64,000 nt of DNA, from contig NZ_LOKW01000005.1 in assembly GCF_002211305.1 (NCBI RefSeq), positions 186,001 through 250,000 on the forward strand. The letters are read 5' to 3'. This document shows positions 18,124 to 25,488 of this stretch, piece by piece. Made by a program: the position numbers and the translations under genes. Positions within the stretch are counted from its first letter, which is position 1. Each line of letters begins with the position of its first letter. This stretch comes from Rhizobium sp. R634. Lineage in GTDB: Bacteria > Pseudomonadota > Alphaproteobacteria > Rhizobiales > Rhizobiaceae. Under the pieces are notes generated by a model. It saw only the letters and a program-made list of their open reading frames with translations, was not told the DNA's origin and did not search any database.

Positions 18124-18756
18124 ATGTCTGTAGAGCTAGACGCGACCACCTACGTACACGCCAAACCGACGACCGCGCACTCCTACATTCTGCCGACGGT
18201 CTTCGATGTGCTGGAAAACCATTTCGACGGGAGTCTGGAAAACGACGTCTTCGATTTGGGATGTGGAACCGGCGGGGCGGCGGCGGCTCTCGCGCAAAAG
18301 GGATATGATGTCGTCGGCGTCGATCCGTCCAATGACGGCATCACCAAGGCCAACATCCACTATCCTGATCTGCCGCTGAATGTCGGCTCGGCCTATGACG
18401 ACCTTTCCAGGGAATACGGCAAATTCAATGCCGTTATCAGTCTTGAGGTCGTCGAGCATGTCTACGACCCGAAGTCATTCACCTCGACGATGTACGATCT
18501 CGTCAAGCCGGGCGGTATTGCCGTGATGTCGACGCCCTATCACGGCTATCTGAAGAACCTCGCTTTGGCAGCGGTGGGGAAGATGGACGATCACTTCATG
18601 CCGCTGAAGGATCATGGACATATCAAGTTCTGGTCGAAAAGTACGTTGAGCACGCTGCTGGCGGACAGCGGCTTCGACAATATTCGTTTCGAGTATGTCG
18701 GCAGGATCCCAGCTTTCGCCAAGTCAATGATCGCCGTCGCCCAGAAGCCTGCTTAG
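18124..18756 (+). CDS. Class I SAM-dependent methyltransferase
   Basis: A 210-residue Rossmann-fold methyltransferase with motif I VFDLGCGTGGAAAAL, the acidic post-I residue VVGVDPSN, and VISLEVVEHV as motif IV. The overall look is UbiG-like, suggesting a small-molecule O-/N-methyltransferase. Start ATG at 18124 has AAAGGAG at 18111-18117. It precedes the XRE-SARP-YcaO-TfuA series by about 210 bases on the same strand, with a hairpin in between. It could be a tailoring enzyme of that system or an independent gene. Confidence 0.8.
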   Translation: MSVELDATTYVHAKPTTAHSYILPTVFDVLENHFDGSLENDVFDLGCGTGGAAAALAQKGYDVVGVDPSNDGITKANIHYPDLPLNVGSAYDDLSREYGKFNAVISLEVVEHVYDPKSFTSTMYDLVKPGGIAVMSTPYHGYLKNLALAAVGKMDDHFMPLKDHGHIKFWSKSTLSTLLADSGFDNIRFEYVGRIPAFAKSMIAVAQKPA

Positions 18757-18759
18757 AGC

Positions 18760-18790
18760 GGGCGGCTGGCCGCAGGCGGCCTGTCCGCCC
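18760..18790 (+). terminator. GC-rich hairpin after the methyltransferase gene
   Basis: Imperfect GC-rich inverted repeat (GGGCGG..GGCCGC against GCGGCC..CCGCCC) starting a few bases after the stop codon. It lacks a T-run, so it is at most a weak terminator. Confidence 0.4.
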
Positions 18791-18967
18791 TGCCGACTGC
18801 TCCGGGTCGGGCTCAAATCGTCTCAGGGCCCCAATAATCCACAGGTTGTTTTTACTGTATTGGCCGGTGAAAAAATTCCTTACCAAAATATTTACTTTTA
18901 GTTGCATTCTTGGTTAAACTCTCCATTATACAGCAGGGCGTGCTGATCAAGCGGGAGAGTTGTTCAC

Positions 18968-19393
18968 ATGAAGGCTAAATCGCCGAATTCAATCGACGTC
19001 TATGTTGGTAACCGCGTGCGCGTTCGGCGAAAGACGCTCGGAATGACCCAGCACGGCCTGGCCGAGCTTCTGGGTATTACCTTTCAGCAGATCCAGAAAT
19101 ATGAAAAGGGGACGAACCGGATAGGGGCCAGCCGGCTCCAGCGCATATCCGAGATCCTTCGCGTGCCCATCGGCTTCTTCTTCGAGAATAGCGGCGCCGG
19201 GCCGATCGAAGGCGAAACGAGCGAGTTGAACAAGTTCCTGTCGTCGAAGGAGGGCCTGGCCCTCAACAGGGCGTTCATCGCGATCGAGGATCCGAATATC
19301 CGGCAAAAGCTCGTGGCATTGGCCAAAAGCCTGGCGGTCGCGGGACTGTCCGACATCGATGCTGAATTACAGGATCCGGTTGTGAACGGCTGA
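18968..19393 (+). CDS. XRE-family transcriptional regulator
   Basis: A 141-residue Cro/CI-type regulator. The helix-turn-helix lies at about residues 9-65 (RVRVRRKTLGMTQHGLAELL, then GITFQQIQKYEKGTNRIGAS), a pattern shared with the rhizobial PraR group. The C-terminal half is helical with no known ligand domain. GGGAGAG lies about 8 bases before the ATG. Its stop is 9 bases before the SARP-like gene, so it heads the candidate RiPP operon and probably autoregulates it. Confidence 0.85.
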   Translation: MKAKSPNSIDVYVGNRVRVRRKTLGMTQHGLAELLGITFQQIQKYEKGTNRIGASRLQRISEILRVPIGFFFENSGAGPIEGETSELNKFLSSKEGLALNRAFIAIEDPNIRQKLVALAKSLAVAGLSDIDAELQDPVVNG

Positions 19394-19402
19394 GGATGGA
19401 TC

Positions 19403-21244
19403 GTGTTTCACCTGCAGACATTTGGCGATCTGCGGTTGATCGAGACGAGTGGCGATCCGGTTCGCTATCCGATCAAGGGCCTGTTGATGATGGCCCTTCT
19501 CTATACCGGGCCGAGTCGTGAGCTCAGCCGGTATGAACTGGCTCAATTCCTGTGGAGCGACGTCGAGCCCGAGCAGACGCGGCTCAATTTGCGCAAACTG
19601 CTTTCGCGCATCCGCGAAATGGATGGCGCACGCGCCGAACTTCCCTTCGATTTCACCGCCACCAGCGTTCGTCTCGACGCCCAAGCGGTTTCCAGCGACC
19701 TCGATGTCTTCCACGCCGGCGGTGCGCCGCTGGAGCGGCTGAAGGCGATCGCCGAACTGACCCAGCGCGGCTTCATCGGAAATATCAAGCCGGCGACCAA
19801 GCCGATCGATGCCTGGATCAGGGCGCAGCGGGACGCCCAGGCGCTGCAATTGCGGCAGGCTTGGCTGGACGCGCTGCCCGAGGTGCACAATCCAGGGGAT
19901 GCGCGCATCATTTCCAGCGCGGCTCTGCAGATCCTCGAACGCGACCCGAATGACGAGCAGGTAAGGGCATTGCTGCATCGGCTGTCCGGTGGATCCTCAT
20001 TGAGCGAGCGATTGGGCGATCGCCCCGCAAGAGTGGAGGTGAAGCGTTCGGAGGCTGGCGGCGAGGGGCCTGGCGACACGAAGCGCATATTACCTGCACC
20101 GCTGATCCTGCCTCGCCTGGTGCTGCTTCCCCCGACATCGAAACATGCGGATGCCGGGCTTGCTCTTGCGAATGCGCTCATCGAAGACGTCACGATCGAA
20201 CTCTGCGCGGTGAGGAACATTTCCATCGTCGCGCCGCATACGGCAGGGCAGATCCGCCGCGACTCCGAGAAAGCGGCCATCGTCGCCCGGCACTCGATCG
20301 CCTATCTGCTCGATACGCGCTTCTCCGAGGAGGGATTGTTCGCGCAGCTGATTTATTTCCCCACGGACGAGATCATCTGGGCCAATCGCTATGCGATGAC
20401 GCCCGATATATTGCCGCGCCAGCGGCGGCTGATCGCCCAGCAGCTGACTTTGTCGGTGGCGAGCGAACTGGCCGAAAACGAGGAAGAGCGGCTGCGTTTC
20501 GAAGCCAACCCGCAGGCCTATCATTCCTATCTCGTCGGCTCGAGCCTGATGAGCAAGTTGACCTTGCCGCATATCCGGCGGGCAAGGAAGGCGTTCAAGC
20601 AATCGCTGGCGCACAAGCCGGATTTCTCGCCTTCCTTCACCGGGCTGGCGAGAACCTTCACCAGCGAATGGCTCGTGACGGCGCAGGGCGACAACGAATT
20701 GCTGCATCTGGCCGAGCAGCACGCGCTGCGCGCCATCGAGCGGGATCCTTCCTCGGCGGCGGGCCATCGCGAACTCGGCGTCACCAAACTTTATCTCGGC
20801 GATGTCGATGCCAGTGTCGCGGCGCTTGATCTCGCGGAAGAGCTCAGCCCGCATTTTGCTGATGTCATCTACAGTCATGCCGACACGCTCGTGCACGCGT
20901 CGCGCCCCGGCGATGCGCTCGCCAAGATTACAAAGGCGATTTCGCTCAATCCGCTCGCGCCCGACGCCTATCTCTGGTGTGCCGCAGGAGCGAGCTTCTT
21001 CCTGGAGCAGTACGAGGAGGCAGTCGCCTATGTCGAGGCGATGAAGGACAAAGCGCCGGCCCATCGCATCGCGGCGGCCAGTTGCGCAATGATCGGCGAT
21101 CGAAAACGGGCGCTTTTCCATCGGCAGCGCGCCGAGAGCATCAACCCGGTGTTCGACGTAGAGAAGTGGCTCGCCATCGTTCCCTTCAAGGAACATTGGC
21201 AAAAAGAGCTTTATCGCGAGGGCCTGTTGAGGGCTGGTTTTTAA
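19403..21244 (+). CDS. SARP/BTAD-like regulator with TolB-like and TPR regions
   Basis: A 613-residue protein. Residues 1-95 resemble a winged-helix DNA-binding domain of the SARP type (FGDLRLIE, then LSRYELAQFLWSDVEPEQT and LNLRKLLSRIRE), followed by a helical BTAD-like segment to about 195. Residues 235-350 resemble the TolB-like N domain of cyclase/CadC-type proteins. The rest contains TPR-like helical pairs. Start GTG at 19403 follows GAGGATGGA. It ends 16 bases before the small precursor-like ORF. SARP-type regulators control secondary-metabolite clusters in actinobacteria; that role here is inferred. Confidence 0.75.
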   Translation: MFHLQTFGDLRLIETSGDPVRYPIKGLLMMALLYTGPSRELSRYELAQFLWSDVEPEQTRLNLRKLLSRIREMDGARAELPFDFTATSVRLDAQAVSSDLDVFHAGGAPLERLKAIAELTQRGFIGNIKPATKPIDAWIRAQRDAQALQLRQAWLDALPEVHNPGDARIISSAALQILERDPNDEQVRALLHRLSGGSSLSERLGDRPARVEVKRSEAGGEGPGDTKRILPAPLILPRLVLLPPTSKHADAGLALANALIEDVTIELCAVRNISIVAPHTAGQIRRDSEKAAIVARHSIAYLLDTRFSEEGLFAQLIYFPTDEIIWANRYAMTPDILPRQRRLIAQQLTLSVASELAENEEERLRFEANPQAYHSYLVGSSLMSKLTLPHIRRARKAFKQSLAHKPDFSPSFTGLARTFTSEWLVTAQGDNELLHLAEQHALRAIERDPSSAAGHRELGVTKLYLGDVDASVAALDLAEELSPHFADVIYSHADTLVHASRPGDALAKITKAISLNPLAPDAYLWCAAGASFFLEQYEEAVAYVEAMKDKAPAHRIAAASCAMIGDRKRALFHRQRAESINPVFDVEKWLAIVPFKEHWQKELYREGLLRAGF

Positions 21245-21260
21245 CATTTAGGGGCATTAC

Positions 21261-21473
21261 ATGGCAAAGGCAGTCATTATTGGAATACCGGGCGAAGCAG
21301 GTCTCTGGCTCGCCGATCTCGATGCGGGCACGGTCAAGCCACTCAATCCGACAGGAGACCTGGCGACCGCGAGCGGCCTGCGCAAATCGGGCGGCACTTT
21401 CGTCAATAACGTCGATCTCGCTGTCGCCGTTTCGTCGGTGCAGGTTGCCCTTTCCGGTCACGTCGACGGCTGA
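21261..21473 (+). CDS. Small 70-residue protein, candidate RiPP precursor peptide
   Basis: Encodes 70 residues with no Cys. The first half is folded-looking (KAVIIGIPGEAGLWLADLDA). A Gly-Gly at 44-45 precedes a C-terminal segment rich in Val, Ala, Ser and Asn (TFVNNVDLAVAVSSVQVALS, then GHVDG). AGGGG at 21250-21254 gives a well-spaced ribosome site. It sits directly upstream of YcaO and TfuA-like genes in the same transcript, where a modified peptide substrate is expected. Leader/core division at GG-45 is a guess. It may instead be an accessory protein. Confidence 0.68.
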   Translation: MAKAVIIGIPGEAGLWLADLDAGTVKPLNPTGDLATASGLRKSGGTFVNNVDLAVAVSSVQVALSGHVDG

Positions 21474-21494
21474 GCAAGCTCTCTGACACAGCTG

Positions 21495-22694
21495 ATGCCG
21501 AGCCTATATTCCGACAGGATCATCTCGCCGCGGGAAACCCTTTCCCGCGTCGAGCCTTTGTTGACGCGGTTCGGCATTACCCGGGTCGCCAGGCATACCG
21601 GACTGGACGATATCGGAATCCCCGTCTGGTGCGCCTATGCCCCGAACTCCCGATCGATCGTGATCGCCCAGGGAAAGGGCCTGACCGACCTCGACGCCAA
21701 GGTGTCCGCCGTCATGGAAGCCCTCGAACGGGCGGTTGCCGGTGAACCCTCCGTCAAGCTCGTCCATGGTTCTGCTTCCAGTCTGCAGGCGAGGGGCTGC
21801 ATGGTCGACAGGCTGGATTGCCTGACTGCAGTCCATAAGCGGGATCTCGGGCCGGACGAGGAGAGCGAATGGGTCGCCGGCGTCAATATTCTCACAGGCG
21901 ACACCATCCACATTCCCTTCGAGGCGGTGGTGCTCGACCGCACGCGCGAGGCCCGATACTGGATGTCGTCGGATGGGCTGGCATCGGGAAACACGGTCGA
22001 GGAAGCGGTCTTCCACGGCGCGCTGGAACGGATTGAGCGCGACGCCCATATGCTGTGGCAGGTTGGCAGGGAGGCGGAACGTTATTCTCGCTGCGTCGAT
22101 CCCCGCGGCTTTGGGGATAGCGCGCTTACCGGGCTGATCGACAGGATCGAGGCATCGGGCCTGGCGCTCAGGCTCTTCGACATTACCAGCGACATTGCGA
22201 TCCCCTGTTTCACCGCCATGCTTGGCCCGGGCGACGTGCTGGGCCACAGGGACATTCGCCTGGTCGAGGTGACGGGCGGGGCGGGAGCGCATCCGTCTCC
22301 TGTGCGGGCGGCCATTCGGGCGGTGACGGAGGCGGTGCAGTCGCGGCTCACCTATATCAGCGGCGCCCGGGACGATATTTCTGAGGCAACTTTCTCGGGA
22401 TTTTTACCGCCGTTCATGCGGCGGGCTTTCGATGCCGTCGCCGCCCCGCCCGCTGCCGCCATCGGCCGTGACGGCACGACGGGACTTGGGCAACAGGATG
22501 TGCCGCTCCTGCTGCAGCACGTGCTCGATAGCCTGCGCAGCAGGGGGATTGCTTCGGTCGTCGTCGTGCGCCTCAGCGACGAGACGCTTCCCTTCAGCGT
22601 CGTCAAAACCGTCATCCCCGAGCTCGAAAATCCGGAAGGTGAGCGTGCCCGGCGATTTGGAACGAGGGCGCTTGCGAAAGCGATAGGGTTTTGA
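21495..22694 (+). CDS. YcaO-domain ATP-dependent peptide backbone-modifying enzyme
   Basis: A 399-residue YcaO protein with the ATP-binding signatures in order: SAVMEALER at 71-79, the conserved Gly/Glu-rich block at 161-184 (GLASGNT, then EEAVFHGALERIERD), and the R-rich motif SRLTYISGARDD at 283-294. YcaO enzymes phosphorylate peptide backbone amides to form azolines, amidines or thioamides. No E1-like/ocin-ThiF partner and no flavin dehydrogenase are present; the partner is TfuA-like, which points to thioamidation. The ribosome site is weak and the gene lies 21 bases after the small ORF. It overlaps tfuA by four bases. Confidence 0.88.
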   Translation: MPSLYSDRIISPRETLSRVEPLLTRFGITRVARHTGLDDIGIPVWCAYAPNSRSIVIAQGKGLTDLDAKVSAVMEALERAVAGEPSVKLVHGSASSLQARGCMVDRLDCLTAVHKRDLGPDEESEWVAGVNILTGDTIHIPFEAVVLDRTREARYWMSSDGLASGNTVEEAVFHGALERIERDAHMLWQVGREAERYSRCVDPRGFGDSALTGLIDRIEASGLALRLFDITSDIAIPCFTAMLGPGDVLGHRDIRLVEVTGGAGAHPSPVRAAIRAVTEAVQSRLTYISGARDDISEATFSGFLPPFMRRAFDAVAAPPAAAIGRDGTTGLGQQDVPLLLQHVLDSLRSRGIASVVVVRLSDETLPFSVVKTVIPELENPEGERARRFGTRALAKAIGF

Positions 22695-23398
22695 AGATCA
22701 TTTTTGCAGGCCCCAGTCTTCCCGACGCGGCTTCGCTTGCCGGCGAGGGGATACGCGTGCTGCCGCCCGCCACGCAGGGCGACGTGCTGGCCGCGGTGGC
22801 AAAGGGCGCCAATGTTATCGGCCTGATCGACGGCGGCTTCGAATATGCGGCGCCGGTCTGGCATAAGGAAATTCTCCATGCCCTGTGGCTCGGGGTGGCG
22901 GTGCTGGGCGCGGCAAGCATGGGTGCGCTGCGGGCTGCGGAATGCCATCCGTTCGGCATGATCGGGATCGGTCGCATTTTCGAAGACTACCGCACCGGCC
23001 GGCTCGTCGACGATGCCGCCGTCGCGCTGACGCATGCTCCGAGCGCGCTCGGCAGCAAGCCGCTGACGGTGCCGCTGGTCAATGTCATGGCAACGCTCGA
23101 TGCGATGGAGCGTGACAGGCTGCTGACACACGGGCAGCGCGAGGCGCTCGAAAAAGCCGCAGATGCGATTTTCTTCAAGAAGAGGACATGGCGGGCCGTG
23201 GTCGAGCGATGCGCTGAGCTGGCCGAGGCGGATCGCCCGCGGCTGCTGGCGGCGCTCATCGCCCATTCCGTCGATCAAAAGCGTATCGATGCCCTGGAAT
23301 TGCTGAAAGCCGTGCAGGAGGCCGAGGATGCTCGTTCGAGTGCCGTTCCGCCCTGGAAGCTCCACGAAACCTCGTTCCGGATTCGACCTGTGCTGTGA
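22691..23398 (+). CDS. TfuA-like protein, YcaO partner
   Basis: A 235-residue TfuA-domain protein. The core is at about residues 40-90: NVIGLIDGGFEYAAPVWHKE, then ILHALWLGVAVLGAASMGAL and RAAE. TfuA was named from the trifolitoxin locus of R. leguminosarum. TfuA proteins pair with YcaO enzymes and are thought to deliver sulfur for thioamide formation. The start is TTG at 22691 overlapping the ycaO stop (TTGA), so the two are translationally coupled, as expected for an enzyme complex. Confidence 0.86.
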   Translation: MKIIFAGPSLPDAASLAGEGIRVLPPATQGDVLAAVAKGANVIGLIDGGFEYAAPVWHKEILHALWLGVAVLGAASMGALRAAECHPFGMIGIGRIFEDYRTGRLVDDAAVALTHAPSALGSKPLTVPLVNVMATLDAMERDRLLTHGQREALEKAADAIFFKKRTWRAVVERCAELAEADRPRLLAALIAHSVDQKRIDALELLKAVQEAEDARSSAVPPWKLHETSFRIRPVL

Positions 23399-23500
23399 GC
23401 CGAATGTGACGAACGTCACCGAGGGTTGTGTCACGCTTTTTTCACGGGCTGGAACGCCTCTGTCCGCGTATTGTGCCTTGAATTCGTGGGAGAATAGGGC

Positions 23501-23749
23501 ATGGGCGTGACATCGGTTGCCAGGATAAACACAGACCAAGGGGCGGAAGACGGTCTGGACGAACTCGTCGCACTTGCGCGGATGATCGCCTATGCGCGGC
23601 AGGTCGCCCAGGACGTCAAACTGCAATTTGCGACGCATTGCCTCGATCTCGCACTCGAGGCCGTGAAGCAGGAAGTGGGAGAGGGCCTGACCAGGGATCT
23701 CGCCGAATTGAGTTCTCCGGTTCCGCAGGTGAGCGTGCGAAGTCACTGA
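23501..23749 (+). CDS. Small helical protein downstream of tfuA, unknown
   Basis: An 82-residue ORF, mostly helical and acidic (LDELVALARMIAYARQVAQD), with no signal sequence. It lies about 100 bases after tfuA on the same strand and is followed by a strong palindromic repeat. It could be part of the YcaO/TfuA locus or an independent conserved small protein. The ribosome site (AGGG) is weak. Confidence 0.5.
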   Translation: MGVTSVARINTDQGAEDGLDELVALARMIAYARQVAQDVKLQFATHCLDLALEAVKQEVGEGLTRDLAELSSPVPQVSVRSH

Positions 23750-23750
23750 A

Positions 23751-23840
23751 GCATGTCGCGCAAAAGGGTGGTTTTGCGCGACATGCGAAAAAGGACCTAA
23801 AGCGGAAGAAGCGAATCTGAAAGATCGCGACCTGCTTTAG
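23751..23840 (-). repeat. RIME-like palindromic repeat element, copy A
   Basis: The first part is a perfect 15-base inverted repeat (23751-23765 and 23772-23786, loop GGGTGG). Together with the adjoining 55 bases it matches, in opposite orientation, the element at 62822-62925. Such elements are widespread in rhizobial intergenic DNA. Lying just after a stop codon, the hairpin could also act in RNA stability or termination. Confidence 0.75.
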
Positions 23841-23881
23841 AAAGCCTACGCCCGGCCGGGCGCCGCTGTATCAGACAGGAT

Positions 23882-23911
23882 AGCCCCGAAGATCGCGAGA
23901 TGTTCGGGGCT
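23882..23911 (+). terminator. Hairpin terminator
   Basis: AGCCCCGAA and TTCGGGGCT form a perfect 9-base stem with a 12-base loop, followed by a short T stretch. It is placed to end transcription from the YcaO/TfuA series. Confidence 0.55.
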
Positions 23912-24129
23912 TTGGCGTGCGCAACCGAGCCGATTGAAGTGAAGTCTAGGTGGGGAGGGCCCGCCGATAGCGGGAGCGTTGGGTGAGTGTAGCTCTGCCG
24001 CCATCCTGGGATGGCTTCAAGCAGTTCTAGGCGGTCTTCTCAGCTTGGCTTCCACCGGAGAAGCGGTTGCGAAATCGCGATCCGCGCGTCCTATGGACGA
24101 GTGGGCTGCCTTGCCGCCGGTTCGGGACC

Positions 24130-24336
24130 TCAATGGGTCAAGTTGCGCTTCTGAGCGAGAAGCAAAATGTAATCGTCGGCGATATCTGCGATGGCCATTG
24201 CGACTTCCGCCGGATCGCATCCGTCGACCTTGGTATTTGCAATGAACTGATAAACCGCCTTTTCGATCTGCTTGCGGCAGATCATCACGCGCTCATCGTA
24301 ACCAAATTCCGGAATCTGCGATGCTAAATCACTCAT
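24130..24336 (-). CDS. Small 68-residue protein, unknown
   Basis: A short ORF starting SDLASQIPEFGYDERVMICR and ending AQKRNLTH, soluble and helical with two Cys. ATG at 24336 has a good ribosome site (GAGGGAG, spacing about 8). The same frame continues upstream for about 180 codons, but that part has no coding character. I recognise no family. It stands alone between non-coding stretches. Confidence 0.45.
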   Translation of the reverse strand: MSDLASQIPEFGYDERVMICRKQIEKAVYQFIANTKVDGCDPAEVAMAIADIADDYILLLAQKRNLTH

Positions 24337-25488
24337 CTGGTCGGCTCCCTCACTACTTACAGTGACCATGACACAAATTATAAGTTGAGCAAGCAAATGC
24401 TTTATGAAGAATTGATTCGGCTGTCGAGTGCGACCATTTCGACACAGGTCGGAGCGGGCGGAATCGCAGCGGGCCAGGGTTATCTGGACGTATCGGACAG
24501 CTTGGCAGGCGCGGCCGTCAAAGAGAGCAGGTCGTATCGGCAGCTCAGGTTGAAGCCCGATGGAGGGATACTCCCAGACCCACGAGGCGCCCGGCGGAAT
24601 TCCTGGGACGATCGGCTTAACTGGCTGATTTAGCTTTATAAACAAGCGTGCCGTCGTATAAAGATGCTGCCATCCATGAACAAGTTTCGGCGCAAGCGCA
24701 CTCGGGAGCGACTCGAAAAATCCATGGTCGTCGATGACGCCGACAGCCTGTCGGCTGCCGGCGACCGGATATGGAGAGCGCTTTTGATGGCGATTTTTCG
24801 TTCTTTGCATCCGGAGAATACGGCCATTTCGGCGGCAAGGTGCATGGGTAAATTTTGTGCAGAGGAGTGAAAATTTTATCAAAAGATAAAATAAATGATT
24901 TCATACGGAAGTTGTATTTATATATCAATTACAAGATGATTAAACTTCAGGCAATGGTGATCATTGGATGTATTTCTTCCAGGAATTACACAGATTATTG
25001 TCGTCGTTTATCCTAAAATAATATCATTATCATGACGGTGACTAAGGTCGCAGCTTCGTTGTCAGGGATTGACTCGGAGATAGATTGTCATCCTGGTGGA
25101 AATATTATCGCGGGATGCTTTTGCTTTCGTTTGCGCCTCGCACTGGCGACAGCCCAGGCTATCCGCCAGAACTCGCCCCAGCACCGAGTGCATCCCGCTG
25201 GAATAGGTGCCATGAAAAGTTGAGGACCCGCCGGGGTGGTTGACGGGTCCTCATATGGGAATATTTGCACTTTGCATGGGTATTATTGCAGTAAATTTCG
25301 CCATTGTCATAGATCATTATTGGGAGAATTGTTATTTATTGTGCATAAGTGGATAATTTTGATCTTTTATGGCTGATCGTCGTCCTAATGTAGCCAGGCA
25401 TCTCCATGATATTCATGGTCGTCCTTCTGTCGGATCTTGCGAATGGCTGATTGCTGATGCGCGCCGGTCGAATTCCAGGCGCCGAAGA
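24337..25488. other. Gene-poor stretch of about 1.15 kb
   Basis: No supported gene. Short frames occur on both strands but lack ribosome sites and coding character. From about 24860 to 25060, and again at 25260-25380, the sequence is strongly AT-rich, unlike the rest of the window. It also holds one stable hairpin at 25222-25252. Confidence 0.5.
25222..25252. terminator. Isolated hairpin in gene-poor DNA
   Basis: GAGGACCCG and CGGGTCCTC form a perfect 9-base stem with a 13-base loop, with AT-rich DNA following on the plus strand. No gene is clearly served by it; it may end an unrecognised small RNA. Confidence 0.4.

Noticed and set aside
24337..24882. N-terminal extension of the small minus-strand protein at 24130
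   Set aside because: The frame is open but has no domain or coding character, while a well-spaced ribosome site precedes the internal ATG at 24336.
25032..25223. 63-codon frame in the gene-poor region
   Set aside because: No ribosome site, no recognisable features, and it runs up to a hairpin; not supported as a gene.
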